Positions 1 through 7,518 of a DNA stretch of 35,667 nt are shown here, piece after piece. Under the pieces are notes generated by a model that ran no database searches, was not told the DNA's origin, and saw nothing but the letters and a program-made list of their open reading frames with translations. The stretch is from positions 1 through 35,667 of the forward strand of contig JAFXUD010000068.1 of NCBI GenBank assembly GCA_017535315.1. The letters are read 5' to 3'. The number at the start of each line of letters is the position of its first letter. The stretch's first letter is position 1. Position numbers and translations under genes: made by a program. This DNA comes from Victivallales bacterium (GTDB lineage Bacteria > Verrucomicrobiota > Lentisphaeria > Oligosphaerales > Oligosphaeraceae).

Positions 1-169
1 CCCTAGCAGACCTACCCTAGCAGACCTACCCTAGCAGACCTACCCTAGCAGACCTACCCTAGCAGACCTACCCTAGCAGACCTACCCTAGCAGACCTACC
101 CTAGCAGACCTACCCTAGCAGACCTACCCTAGCAGACCTACACTTGCAGACTTACACTTGCAACCCAGC
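1..169. repeat. 14-bp tandem repeat array (10 perfect units)
   Basis: The unit CCCTAGCAGACCTA is repeated ten times without change from 1 to 140. A degenerate unit (141-154) and a fading half unit follow. The array starts at the window edge, so its true length is unknown. Each unit can be read as two heptads, CCCTAGC and AGACCTA, which fits the heptad arrays at 1894 and 7337. The 14-base period is not a multiple of three and TAG recurs in every frame, so the array does not code. There are no spacers, so it is not a CRISPR array. Confidence 0.95.
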
Positions 170-250
170 AGATTTTTCGCTAGAGCATCCTGACAACTCA
201 AGTATATAATTCTCAAATGAAAACGCTATTCCCCAAAGGAAAGATAATGA

Positions 251-299
251 GAAAAGCCTCGCACGGGCGGCTGAATCAACCGCACCTGCGGGGCTTTTC
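251..299. terminator. Hairpin, possible terminator after the glutamine synthetase gene
   Basis: Bases 251-263 pair with 287-299 (13 bp with one imperfect position). A second short stem inside, GCGG at 267-270 with CCGC at 280-283, makes a branched hairpin. It lies about 70 bases past the stop of the minus-strand gene at 370. The following T-run is weak on both strands, so termination is likely but not certain. A small structured RNA is an alternative. Confidence 0.5.
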
Positions 300-369
300 A
301 TTACAATTTTTCGAAGAATATAGCGTTCAAATCCGCTTTTTCACCCAAATGTATCAGAACCACTTAAAC

Positions 370-1872
370 TTAGCAGTGGAAGAATTTCTTCACTAACTCA
401 AGGATGGCGGCGGGATCATCCGCGATAGAGGCGCGGAGCGTCTCGTCACGATAGGCCTCCAATTTTGCAATGACAGCATCGATCATGGCTGGGGCGAAGA
501 TGCCCTTTTCCTCGTAGATACCACGTTGTGCGGCCAGGCACTTTGCAGAGGCAACGCAACTGTCGGGAAGCTGTGCCAGTTTCTTGACTAGTTCCTTGTT
601 CTCTTCCTGGTGGATATTCACGCTAACATAGGTATTTTTAGCGATGTCCAAGGCATCGGGCTTCTCCAAACCATAGCGGAAGGCGACAGCCAGCGCGGCC
701 AGCAGCATGAAAAGGTCTGCGGAGCCATCAGGCGAACGCATTTCCACAGTCTGCTTCTGGCTATTCTTGAAGGAGACTGGCTTCTCCAGGGGATTCGCCT
801 GACTGCACATGTCCTTGTCAGCGGTCCAGCCAAGCGGCACACGAACGAGAACGGAGCGGTTGCGGTCTCCCCAGCAGACATTCGTGGGGGCCTCCTGGTG
901 GGGAACCAGACGGAAATAGGAGGTGGGATTCGTGTTGCCAAAGGCGGTGATGGAGGGGGCCAGGCACATCATGCCCGCAATCGCCTTGCGGGCAATGTCG
1001 GAAAGCACGCCATCCTTCAGCATCAGGTTCTGCCCATCCTTCATGATGCGCGTATGAATATGCAGACCAGAGCCAGCCTTGCCGACAGTGATTTTCGGTG
1101 CGAAGGTGACATCCAGGCCGTTGCTGTAGGCAAGGTTGCGGATGACCCACTTGGCAAGAAGCAGTTGTTCGGCAGCGGATTCCGCAGGACACGGCAGAAA
1201 CTCGATCTCGTTTTGCTCATAGATTTTGCCGTCCAACGTGAAATTGCCTACTTCGGAGTGGCCGTATTTGATGCGTCCGCCGACCTGCGCAATGTACTGC
1301 ATGCAGAGCTGCCTGAAGTCATTGAACTTGGCGTATGGGGCGGATTCGTGGTAGCCCCTCTGGTCGGTGGCGGGGAAACAGCCGTCGTCATCAGCAATAA
1401 CATAGTACTCAAGCTCACCCATGGCCTCGAAGACAAAGCCCGTGCTCTCCGTGAAGGCCTTGCAGGCGCGGTGGAGCGTGTAGGCGGGGGAGCTGGCGAG
1501 GGGATTGCCGTCCTTGTCAAAGAAGTCGCAAAGCAGCACCAACGTAGGCAGTTCAGCAAAGGGGTCCATGAAGGCCGTGCGGAAGCGCGGAATGACGTAG
1601 AGGTCACTGGCGCCCGCCTGAATGAAGGTGAAGAGACTGGAACCATCAACGCGTTCACCGCAGGTCAGAATCTCCTCTAGATAGGCGCCGTCGTTGATGA
1701 CGAAGTTGAGGGTTTTGAGACGCCCGTCTCCTGCAGGGTACATGAAGTTGACGTGGCGGATGTTCTCGGACTTGATATAGCCGATGATATCGGCCTTCGT
1801 GAACTCCGCTGGTGCCTTGCCGAGCTTTTCGGCAATCAGATTGCTGGTGTAGTCAAGTGTGTTTGTGCTCAT
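370..1872 (-). CDS. glnA: Glutamine synthetase family protein (type I-like)
   Basis: A 500-residue protein of the class I glutamine synthetase fold, which joins ammonia to glutamate with ATP in the cytoplasm. The metal and substrate sites can be followed: E153/E155 (ELE), E207 and E222, the GSGLH segment at 267-271, R321 in FRLVP, R337/R339 in DRNRS, and E377/R379 in VEMR. The catalytic core therefore looks complete. Between E207 and E222 there is a spacer longer than in the classical EVATAGQNE motif. WGDRNRS replaces the usual WSxRNRS. Tyr415 in KNTY aligns with the adenylylated tyrosine of enterobacterial GlnA, but the flanking residues differ, so regulation by adenylylation is doubtful. 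The ATG at 1872 follows a modest AGAGAAAG element. The upstream region is occupied by a heptad repeat array. The family is clear; a role on another amine cannot be excluded. Confidence 0.85.
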   Translation of the reverse strand: MSTNTLDYTSNLIAEKLGKAPAEFTKADIIGYIKSENIRHVNFMYPAGDGRLKTLNFVINDGAYLEEILTCGERVDGSSLFTFIQAGASDLYVIPRFRTAFMDPFAELPTLVLLCDFFDKDGNPLASSPAYTLHRACKAFTESTGFVFEAMGELEYYVIADDDGCFPATDQRGYHESAPYAKFNDFRQLCMQYIAQVGGRIKYGHSEVGNFTLDGKIYEQNEIEFLPCPAESAAEQLLLAKWVIRNLAYSNGLDVTFAPKITVGKAGSGLHIHTRIMKDGQNLMLKDGVLSDIARKAIAGMMCLAPSITAFGNTNPTSYFRLVPHQEAPTNVCWGDRNRSVLVRVPLGWTADKDMCSQANPLEKPVSFKNSQKQTVEMRSPDGSADLFMLLAALAVAFRYGLEKPDALDIAKNTYVSVNIHQEENKELVKKLAQLPDSCVASAKCLAAQRGIYEEKGIFAPAMIDAVIAKLEAYRDETLRASIADDPAAILELVKKFFHC

Positions 1873-1893
1873 TTGGTGCTTTCTCTATTGTTT

Positions 1894-2020
1894 GTGGTTA
1901 GTGATTAGTGGCTAGTGGTTAGTGGCTAGTGGTTAGTGGTCAGGGACTAGTGGTTAGTAATTAGTGTTTAGTGGTTTGTTAGCTAACAGGTGTTGCAACT
2001 AATCACTAATCACTAACCAC
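1894..2020. repeat. Heptad repeat array with inverted partner (GTGGTTA type), copy 1
   Basis: Twelve consecutive heptads in strict register run from 1894 to 1977, with consensus GTGGTTA (variants GTGGCTA, GTGATTA, GTAATTA). A 22-base spacer begins with the perfect palindrome GTTAGCTAAC (1978-1987). Three inverted heptads follow (TAATCAC, TAATCAC, TAACCAC; 2000-2020). The array separates trmL from the glutamine synthetase gene and forms the last codons and the stop of trmL. A second copy of the same design lies at 7337-7501. Confidence 0.93.
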
Positions 2021-2491
2021 TGAAGAAGTCCAGCGCGTCTGTCGTAGCGCCTCGTAAAGGGCGATGGAAACGGAGTTCGCCAGGTTGTGACTACGACAAT
2101 GGATGCCTGGCATCGGGATGGTGCGCAGTCTCTCTTTGTACTGCACGTAAAAGTGCGGCGGGAGGCCGTGCCCTTCATTGCCAAAGATCAGGTAGTCCCC
2201 TTCCTGAAACGAGGTCTCGTAGATGGATTGCTCCGTCTTGGTACTGCAGAAAAACATACGCGTTGGATGGTTGTTCTTCTGCAAGAACTCCTCCCAGTTC
2301 TCATAGACTGTCAGATTCAGGTACTGCCAGTAGTCCATTCCAGCGCGACGCAGATGCGCTTCATCCAACTGGTAACCCAGGGGGCGTATGAGATGGAGCG
2401 CCGCGTCGGCGCAGACGCACAGGCGTCCGATGGTGCCCGTGTTCTGCGGTATCTCTGGCGCCACGAGGACGATGTTAAAGCAGGGAACCAT
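2006..2491 (-). CDS. trmL: tRNA (cytidine/uridine-34-2'-O)-methyltransferase, SPOUT family
   Basis: A 161-residue SPOUT methyltransferase of the TrmL type, predicted to methylate the 2'-oxygen of the wobble base in certain leucine tRNAs using S-adenosylmethionine. The three SPOUT motifs are present: NTGTIGR at 17-23, GNEGHGLP at 104-111, and RSHNLANSVSIALYEA at 133-148, which forms the knotted cofactor site. The length fits the family. Its ATG overlaps the pheS stop by one base (TAATG), so the two are probably translationally coupled. The last residues, VVSD, and the stop codon are encoded by the inverted heptads at 2006-2020, so the original C-terminus seems to have been replaced or extended by repeat DNA. 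The catalytic part is untouched. Confidence 0.9.
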   Translation of the reverse strand: MVPCFNIVLVAPEIPQNTGTIGRLCVCADAALHLIRPLGYQLDEAHLRRAGMDYWQYLNLTVYENWEEFLQKNNHPTRMFFCSTKTEQSIYETSFQEGDYLIFGNEGHGLPPHFYVQYKERLRTIPMPGIHCRSHNLANSVSIALYEALRQTRWTSSVVSD

Positions 2492-3534
2492 TAGAATTGG
2501 TGGAGGAACCTCACATCGTTATCGTAGAGCAAACGAAGGTCGTTGATGGAGTAGCGTATCATCGCAATGCGCTCGATGCCAAGGCCAAACGCGAAACCGC
2601 TCACCTTCTCCGTGTCATATCCCACGTTCTTGAAGACGGCAGGGTTCACCATACCCGCTCCAGCGATTTCAATCCAGCCAGAGCCCTTGCAGACGCGGCA
2701 GCCCGTGCCGCCACAGACGATGCAGCTGGCATCGCACTCGACGCTAGGCTCCGTAAACGGGAAGAAGTGCGGGCGGAAACGTATCTTCGTGTTGGGGCCG
2801 AACATCTCGCGCGAAAAGACTGCCAGCGTCCCTTTCAGGTCCGCCAGGGAGACGTTTTCATCCACGTAGAGCCCTTCAATCTGATGAAAGCTCATGCCAT
2901 GGGTTGCGTCAGGCGTGTCGCGCCTGTAGCAACGCCCTGGGCAAACGATGCGCACGGGGGGCTGCTGCGCCTTCATGGAACGAATCTGCACGGGTGAGGT
3001 CTGCGTGCGGAGAATCATCGTCTCGGGGTCGAGCCAGTGGCGCTTGTCCAAGTCGAAGTAAAAGGTATCCTCGGGGGTGCGGGAAGGATGGTCCTGCGGC
3101 GCGTTCAAAGCGTCGAAGTTGTTCCAGACGTTTTCCAGATCGGGACCGTCCGCAACGATGAAGCCCATGCTGCGGAAGATGGCGACGGCGCGGTCCATCA
3201 CCAGGCTGATGGGGTGCTTGTGGCCGATGGCGTGGTGCCTAGCTGGCAGCGAAATGTCCAGAGCCTCCTGCTCCTCCTTGGATTCCTTGATTTTCGCGGC
3301 GCAAGCGTCAAACGCCTCCTGCACGCTGTTCTTGACGGCGTTCAGGGTCTTGCCGACAGCTGGTTTCTCCTCCTTCGGCACCTTGCCCAACTGGGACATC
3401 AGAGCAGGAAGAAGCCCCTTTCGCCCGAGGAACTTGGCGCGGCACTCCTCCAGTTCACTTTCATTTGTCACAGTTGCAAGGGCTTCCTGGACCTGTTTCT
3501 GGGTCTCCAGTAGTTGAGTTTCCAATTCAGTCAT
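2491..3534 (-). CDS. pheS: Phenylalanine--tRNA ligase alpha subunit
   Basis: A 347-residue class II aminoacyl-tRNA synthetase subunit, which with PheT charges tRNA-Phe. It begins with a coiled-coil tRNA-binding arm (about 1-90). The catalytic core follows: GHKHPI at 104-109, the NNFDALNAPQDHP region at 138-150, motif 2 around 200-212 (GRCYRRDTPDATH), and motif 3 at 313-328. A cysteine cluster (C267, C271, C274, C279, C282) could bind zinc; I recall similar clusters in some bacterial PheS proteins. The usual pheT partner does not follow; trmL does, overlapping the stop by one base. PheT must be encoded elsewhere. The 67-base gap to rlmL contains only a weak 6-bp hairpin. Confidence 0.96.
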   Translation of the reverse strand: MTELETQLLETQKQVQEALATVTNESELEECRAKFLGRKGLLPALMSQLGKVPKEEKPAVGKTLNAVKNSVQEAFDACAAKIKESKEEQEALDISLPARHHAIGHKHPISLVMDRAVAIFRSMGFIVADGPDLENVWNNFDALNAPQDHPSRTPEDTFYFDLDKRHWLDPETMILRTQTSPVQIRSMKAQQPPVRIVCPGRCYRRDTPDATHGMSFHQIEGLYVDENVSLADLKGTLAVFSREMFGPNTKIRFRPHFFPFTEPSVECDASCIVCGGTGCRVCKGSGWIEIAGAGMVNPAVFKNVGYDTEKVSGFAFGLGIERIAMIRYSINDLRLLYDNDVRFLHQF

Positions 3535-3601
3535 TTTTCAGCCTTTGGGTGTTTGGTGCATAAGTCCTTTTAAAGTCTTATGTATCTGGTTATGTGTTTT
3601 T

Positions 3602-4711
3602 TCAGCAGTCGTAGATGACAAGTCGGCAGTCAATACTGCCGTTTTTGAGTGGGTATTGGAAGGTGGGGCTCTTCGGAATGCTATGTACCAGCTTTGGATT
3701 GCCAGTCAACATACAGACGCGCCATCCATGGAGGCGCATCACAGCGGAGCGCAGCTCTTGGTAAATCTGGTTGTCGGCGTCCAGCCGCACCCCATAGGGG
3801 GGATTCGTCACCACAATGCGTCGAGTGTTGTCCGTCTGCAGTTCACGGAGGGGCATCTGCTTGAAAGAGAGGCGCAGTCCTGCAGAACGCGCGTTCTCCT
3901 GTGCGTTCTGCAAGGCCGCCGCATCGATGTCGAACCCCGTGATGCGGGGCGGCTGTCCATGACCCGCACGGCGTAGTTCCCCCTTCAGGGCATTCAGTGC
4001 ATCCTGCTTTTCGGGTGTGAAATCTGCCCAGCGCTGAAAGCCAAACATCTCACGCTTCAGCCCTGGAGCGATGTTGTTCGCCCAAAGGGCCGCCTCGATG
4101 ACGATGGTGCCCGAGCCGCACATGGGATCGACAAGGGGAGTCTCCCTGTCCCAACCAGACAGACGCAGGATAGAGGCCGCCAGCGTCTCCTTCAAAGGCG
4201 CCTCGCCCCCCGTCACGCGGTAGCCGCGCTTGAAGAGCGGTTCGCCTGAGAGGTCCAGATAGATAGTGGCTTTCCCCTGCGTCATATACAGAAACACCCG
4301 CACGTCGGGATTGCCTTTGTCGATGTCGGAACGTTCACCGAAGACCTTGCGCTGTGCATCCACGATGGCGTCCTTGAGCTTCAGCGCCGCCTGGTCAGGC
4401 GTGGTGCCAGAGCTTTCGTGCACAAAGGCGGCGACAACAAAGCTCTGTTTCGGCGTGATGACCTGCGTCCAGTCAATATCCAGCGCACTGCTGTAGAGTT
4501 CCGCCAGGCTATTGACCTTCAGGCGCGCAACTACCTGCATCACCCTCTGACCGATACGGGTACAGAGACAAGCACGCCAGCCATCGATTTCCGTGCCGAA
4601 AAAGGGGATGCCGCCGCGATTCAGCCGTACGGACTTGAAGCCAAGCTCGCAAAGCTCATCCCGCAGCACCTCCTCGGTCCCTGGGGCCGCTGTGACATAA
4701 TATTCGTTCAT
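3602..4711 (-). CDS. rlmL: THUMP-domain RNA methyltransferase (RlmL N-terminal-half type)
   Basis: A 369-residue protein with an N-terminal ferredoxin-like and THUMP RNA-binding region (about 1-155) and a Rossmann methyltransferase domain. The cofactor motif DPMCGSGT is at 195-202, the acidic FDID motif at 260-263, and the N-methyltransferase catalytic motif NPPYG at 303-307. This matches the first half of E. coli RlmL, which makes m2G2445 in 23S rRNA. The second RlmK-like domain of the fused enterobacterial protein is absent, as in many other bacteria. The start overlaps the stop of the upstream 99-residue gene by four bases (ATGA). The exact target base is inferred; a related THUMP enzyme acting on tRNA is the alternative. 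Confidence 0.85.
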   Translation of the reverse strand: MNEYYVTAAPGTEEVLRDELCELGFKSVRLNRGGIPFFGTEIDGWRACLCTRIGQRVMQVVARLKVNSLAELYSSALDIDWTQVITPKQSFVVAAFVHESSGTTPDQAALKLKDAIVDAQRKVFGERSDIDKGNPDVRVFLYMTQGKATIYLDLSGEPLFKRGYRVTGGEAPLKETLAASILRLSGWDRETPLVDPMCGSGTIVIEAALWANNIAPGLKREMFGFQRWADFTPEKQDALNALKGELRRAGHGQPPRITGFDIDAAALQNAQENARSAGLRLSFKQMPLRELQTDNTRRIVVTNPPYGVRLDADNQIYQELRSAVMRLHGWRVCMLTGNPKLVHSIPKSPTFQYPLKNGSIDCRLVIYDC

Positions 4712-5007
4712 TTTCCGTTGGAATTATACTGGTCGTTTGGCGGGGGACAACGGCGCTTCGCCATCTCCATCTCGTTCTTGCAGAGATGACCGCGCTGCCA
4801 AAGGTCGGCCAGTTTCTGTTCAAGCTGATGCCAGTTCTCCTCTGTCGGAGGCGTGGTATAATCCCAATCCTCGGCCCCATCAGGCAGGAACTGCCATTTA
4901 ATGGTGTGGCCGTGGAAGGTGACGCGCACCTCCCGCTTGCCCCCTTCCCATTCCTTGTCTATCCAGCCTATTGGTCGTCTCATCGTCGCACACCATTCTT
5001 CGTTCAA
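4708..5007 (-). CDS. Small conserved-looking protein of unknown function
   Basis: An open frame of up to 99 residues whose stop overlaps the rlmL start (ATGA). This supports it being a real, cotranslated gene. The sequence is rich in Trp, Glu and Lys, with no signal peptide or membrane segment. The first half resembles a beta-rich fold, and the segment PPTEENWHQLEQKLADLW looks helical. The start is uncertain: the longest frame begins with TTG at 5007, and an ATG at codon 9 (4983) lacks a good ribosome site. A GAGGTG element lies about 19 bases before the TTG, which is too far to decide. I do not recognise the family; a cytoplasmic accessory protein is the most that can be said. Confidence 0.6.
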   Translation of the reverse strand: MNEEWCATMRRPIGWIDKEWEGGKREVRVTFHGHTIKWQFLPDGAEDWDYTTPPTEENWHQLEQKLADLWQRGHLCKNEMEMAKRRCPPPNDQYNSNGK

Positions 5008-5033
5008 GCATCTGAAGTAATTATTTCACCTCA

Positions 5034-5276
5034 ATTATAATATAATACAAACGGCGAAAATGGCAAAACGTTTGTGCAATTATCCGCGGTCGCAAAAAGA
5101 TGAAATGGCGTTTGCAAACAAACTCTCAACAATATCGTTTTTCAAGAAAAAAAGCATAACGATATTGCATACAGCAAAGCATGTAGTATTTTATTTAGTG
5201 GTGGCTAATACAACCATCGCGTCGGCTGTTTTGCAAAACTCATTTTCCCCTTCCCGAAAGCGTGGATAATGAGTTT
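5034..5276 (+). promoter_or_regulatory. Structured leader and possible operator region before the pseudopilin gene
   Basis: This is a gene-free stretch of about 300 bases between divergent genes. It holds overlapping TATAAT boxes on both strands (5034-5039 minus, 5041-5046 plus). A 7-bp inverted repeat, ACAAACG/CGTTTGT (5047-5053/5069-5075), follows, then the perfect palindrome GTTTGCAAAC (5110-5119). Two hairpins come next: CAATATCGTT/AACGATATTG (5130-5139/5158-5167) and AAACTCATT/AATGAGTTT (5236-5244/5268-5276). The palindromes directly after a -10 box look like repressor operators; the hairpins may act in the RNA leader. No -35 box is convincing. A 69-codon frame at 5060-5269 overlaps all of this and is unlikely to be real. 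Confidence 0.5.
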
Positions 5277-5314
5277 AAACCTAAACATACGTTTTCGGAT
5301 AGGAGAATGCCAAT

Positions 5315-6037
5315 ATGAAAACAATCCTTCGTTTCACACTTATTGAGTTGCTGGTTGTGATTGCCATTATAGCCATCCTGGCGGCCATGTTGTTGCCAGC
5401 CCTCAGCAAAGCACGCGAAAAGGCGCGCACGATTTCCTGCACAAGCAATGAAAAGCAGATTGGTCTGGGAATGCTCCAGTACGCCCTGGACAGCGACGAC
5501 ATAATTATCTTCCAGCAGAACATGCCTGTCAAAGGAACAACCCTCAACTATCCTGGCGATTTCCCATCATCATGGACAGTGCCGCTCTATAAGTGGCAAA
5601 GCGGTATCTACCACTATGTCGGCGATGCTAAGGTCTGGCAAGACCCCTCAACGAAGAGCCAGAGCGCCAAGTTAGGCGTCTGCGGCTATGCAAACCAGGG
5701 TGCTGGTTCTGCGAACTTCGGTATGCCATACGTCGCATGGGGTGGTACGACAAGAGCCCCCTTGACTGCCCATGCAACTCCTGCACAGACCATGTGGTTT
5801 GTTTGCTGCAACGATCGGGCCGCTTCTGGACGCAACTGGACTGTCTATGGTCTCTTCCAGAATGTCGATGTCACAGATTACGGCGGCGTTAACGACAAGC
5901 ATGCTGGCGGCGCGAACTGCGGTATGATCGATGGACATGTCGAGAGCCACAGGATGGACTACTACTGGCAGATGACCACAGTGAACAGCAGCAATGCTGT
6001 CTCACGCCTCTGGGCACACTACGAACCTGGCAAATAA
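5315..6037 (+). CDS. Prepilin-type pseudopilin with H-X9-DG domain (DUF1559-like)
   Basis: A 240-residue pseudopilin. A type III prepilin-like start, [20 protein letters not shown] at 7-26, gives one hydrophobic helix with the conserved Glu at +5 of the putative mature protein. A short charged stretch follows (SKAREKAR), then a globular domain. The C-terminal part has H196, exactly nine residues, then D206-G207, the H-X9-DG motif of prepilin-type processing-associated proteins that are abundant in Lentisphaerota and Planctomycetota. Oddly, the residue before the cleavage point is Arg6 and not the Gly expected by prepilin peptidase. A good ribosome site (AGGAGA) precedes the ATG. The function is unknown; members often lie beside carbohydrate-use genes, as here. 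A long structured leader precedes it and a perfect hairpin follows. Confidence 0.88.
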   Translation: MKTILRFTLIELLVVIAIIAILAAMLLPALSKAREKARTISCTSNEKQIGLGMLQYALDSDDIIIFQQNMPVKGTTLNYPGDFPSSWTVPLYKWQSGIYHYVGDAKVWQDPSTKSQSAKLGVCGYANQGAGSANFGMPYVAWGGTTRAPLTAHATPAQTMWFVCCNDRAASGRNWTVYGLFQNVDVTDYGGVNDKHAGGANCGMIDGHVESHRMDYYWQMTTVNSSNAVSRLWAHYEPGK

Positions 6038-6091
6038 CCTTTGCACCATCGAGGCCAGTGCTGTAGCAAGCTGAACTGGCACCTAACAAGT

Positions 6092-6143
6092 GAGGTAATC
6101 GCAAAACTCCCCCCAATGGACTTGCAAGTTTTGCGATTACCTC
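6092..6143. repeat. Perfect 17-bp hairpin of GAGGTAAT type, copy A
   Basis: Bases 6092-6108 and 6127-6143 are perfect inverted repeats around an 18-base loop, followed by TTTTG. It can serve as a terminator for the pseudopilin gene that ends 54 bases upstream. The outer arm shares 14 of 17 bases with the longer hairpin at 28924-28997, and the differing positions are compensated in both stems. It may therefore be a small mobile or conserved structured element and not a simple terminator. Confidence 0.85.
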
Positions 6144-6234
6144 TTTTGTTTGTAACATCATGCGTATATACTGCATCACGTCACAATTACGCAAGTCGTC
6201 GTTCTACATGTAATTACTTATTATCCAGCAAACT

Positions 6235-7344
6235 ATGACTGATAATCTCCTCCGTAACCTGCATTTTGACATCGGCGAGCCAGAGCCGACCGTATTCCAG
6301 AACGCCATTGACATCTACCAGGACGGCACCGTCCCCTTTGCGTTGGATGAACACGGGCGGTGGTGGGCACTCAGCGGCCACACCCACAAGGGCCACATCG
6401 GTCTCTTTCGCGGCACCTGTGTCGATGACATGCAGGAACTCTATCCCATCCACACCAATTTCGAAACGGGTGCTGCTGGCAGCGCCTTCGCCACCGTGAA
6501 GTACCCTGAAGGCGTGCGTTCACGGGGGTCTGTCTGGCCCTTCGGACTCTATGTGGTTCCTGGCAGCAGACGCCTCATTTGCTACTTTCACAACGAGACA
6601 GGTTGGAACGGCCACGGCACGGGCTATATCATCAGGGGCAAAGGCGACGGTGAGCCTGATTTCCGCCACATCGGCATGATGCATTCCGATGACGAGGGGC
6701 GCACCTGGGAGTTCGACCGTTGGATATTGACCTCCGAAGAGGTCTGCTTCAGCGAGCTCTATACCCCCGACAACATCAATGTCAAAGGGCAGCCCCAGGG
6801 CAGCACTTGCCTTGGTGCAGGCGACTTCTCCATCTACGACGACCCAAAGGGCGAGTATATCTACCTCTTCTATAACCTCTGCCACCATGACTCCGACATA
6901 GACAGTTGGCTGGATTGCGACGTCTATGTTGCGCGCACGCGACGGCGCACCGACGGACTGCTGAGCGACTTCGTGAAATACTATGACGGCGCATTCTGCG
7001 AAGCAGGAAATCTTGGGCGCGAGAGCAAAATCGTCTCGGGGCTCTGGCATCCGCGCGTAACCTGGTTCGAGCAACTTGGCTGCTACGTGCTCTCTGGCAT
7101 CAGCACAGAAGCATCCCACCGCTTCGTGACGGACACCGTGCTACTCTGCACCAGCACGAATTTGATCCACTGGAGCGAACCCATCAGCCTTGAATACAAG
7201 GGCAAGCCATTCGGCCAGCACTACTGCGCCATTGTCCCCAACCGCAATGGGCACCCATCGGTCATCCCTGGCAACGATTTCTCCTTCCTCCTCTGCTGGA
7301 ACGGCTCCGATGTGACACGCTACCGCACCACTTTTAGTGGCTAG
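6235..7344 (+). CDS. Beta-propeller (sialidase/GH43-like) protein with an Asp box
   Basis: A 369-residue protein without a signal peptide, probably a five- or six-bladed beta-propeller of the glycosidase type. A perfect Asp box, SDDEGRTW, is at 151-158. A GH43/GH32-style strand motif, STNLIHW, is at 307-313. Several other blade-like strands contain Trp and aromatic pairs. Catalytic residues cannot be assigned, so a role in sugar cleavage or binding is only inferred. No Shine-Dalgarno sequence precedes the ATG at 6235. The final codons (Ser-Gly) and the TAG stop lie in the heptad array that begins at 7337, so the true end may once have been elsewhere. The next gene is a sugar-type oxidoreductase, which fits a carbohydrate role. 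Confidence 0.72.
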   Translation: MTDNLLRNLHFDIGEPEPTVFQNAIDIYQDGTVPFALDEHGRWWALSGHTHKGHIGLFRGTCVDDMQELYPIHTNFETGAAGSAFATVKYPEGVRSRGSVWPFGLYVVPGSRRLICYFHNETGWNGHGTGYIIRGKGDGEPDFRHIGMMHSDDEGRTWEFDRWILTSEEVCFSELYTPDNINVKGQPQGSTCLGAGDFSIYDDPKGEYIYLFYNLCHHDSDIDSWLDCDVYVARTRRRTDGLLSDFVKYYDGAFCEAGNLGRESKIVSGLWHPRVTWFEQLGCYVLSGISTEASHRFVTDTVLLCTSTNLIHWSEPISLEYKGKPFGQHYCAIVPNRNGHPSVIPGNDFSFLLCWNGSDVTRYRTTFSG

Positions 7345-7501
7345 TGGTTAGTGGCTAGTGGCTAGTGGTTAGTGGCTAGTGGTTCGTGGCTAGTGGTTAG
7401 GATGTAGTGGCGGGCGTGTTCGACAACTAATAACCAACCCCTAGCCACTAATCACTTATTTCTAATTGCTAACCACAAATCACTAACCTCTAATCACTAT
7501 A
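7337..7501. repeat. Heptad repeat array with inverted partner (GTGGCTA/GTGGTTA type), copy 2
   Basis: Eleven direct heptads (7337-7413, the last two degenerate) face eleven inverted heptads of CACTAAT type (7425-7501) across an 11-base spacer. The architecture matches copy 1 at 1894-2020. The TAG stop of the upstream propeller gene (7342-7344) straddles the first two heptads. Because seven is not a multiple of three, TAG on one strand and TAA on the other appear in every frame within about 21 bases, so the array stops translation in all six frames. Confidence 0.93.
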
Positions 7502-7518
7502 AAAAGTGTGGAGCCGAC

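Noticed and set aside
1-140. CRISPR array at the window start
   Set aside because: Units are 14 bp and directly joined without spacers, and no cas gene is present.
610-1680. A 356-codon plus-strand frame
   Set aside because: It lies wholly opposite the glutamine synthetase gene and its protein has no family likeness. It is a shadow frame in GC-rich coding DNA.
3555-3590. Terminator or attenuator between rlmL and pheS
   Set aside because: Only a 6-bp stem with a wide loop and no T-run is seen, which is too weak to call.
5060-5269. A 69-codon plus-strand frame in the pseudopilin leader
   Set aside because: It has no ribosome site, overlaps palindromes and hairpins, and shows no family likeness.
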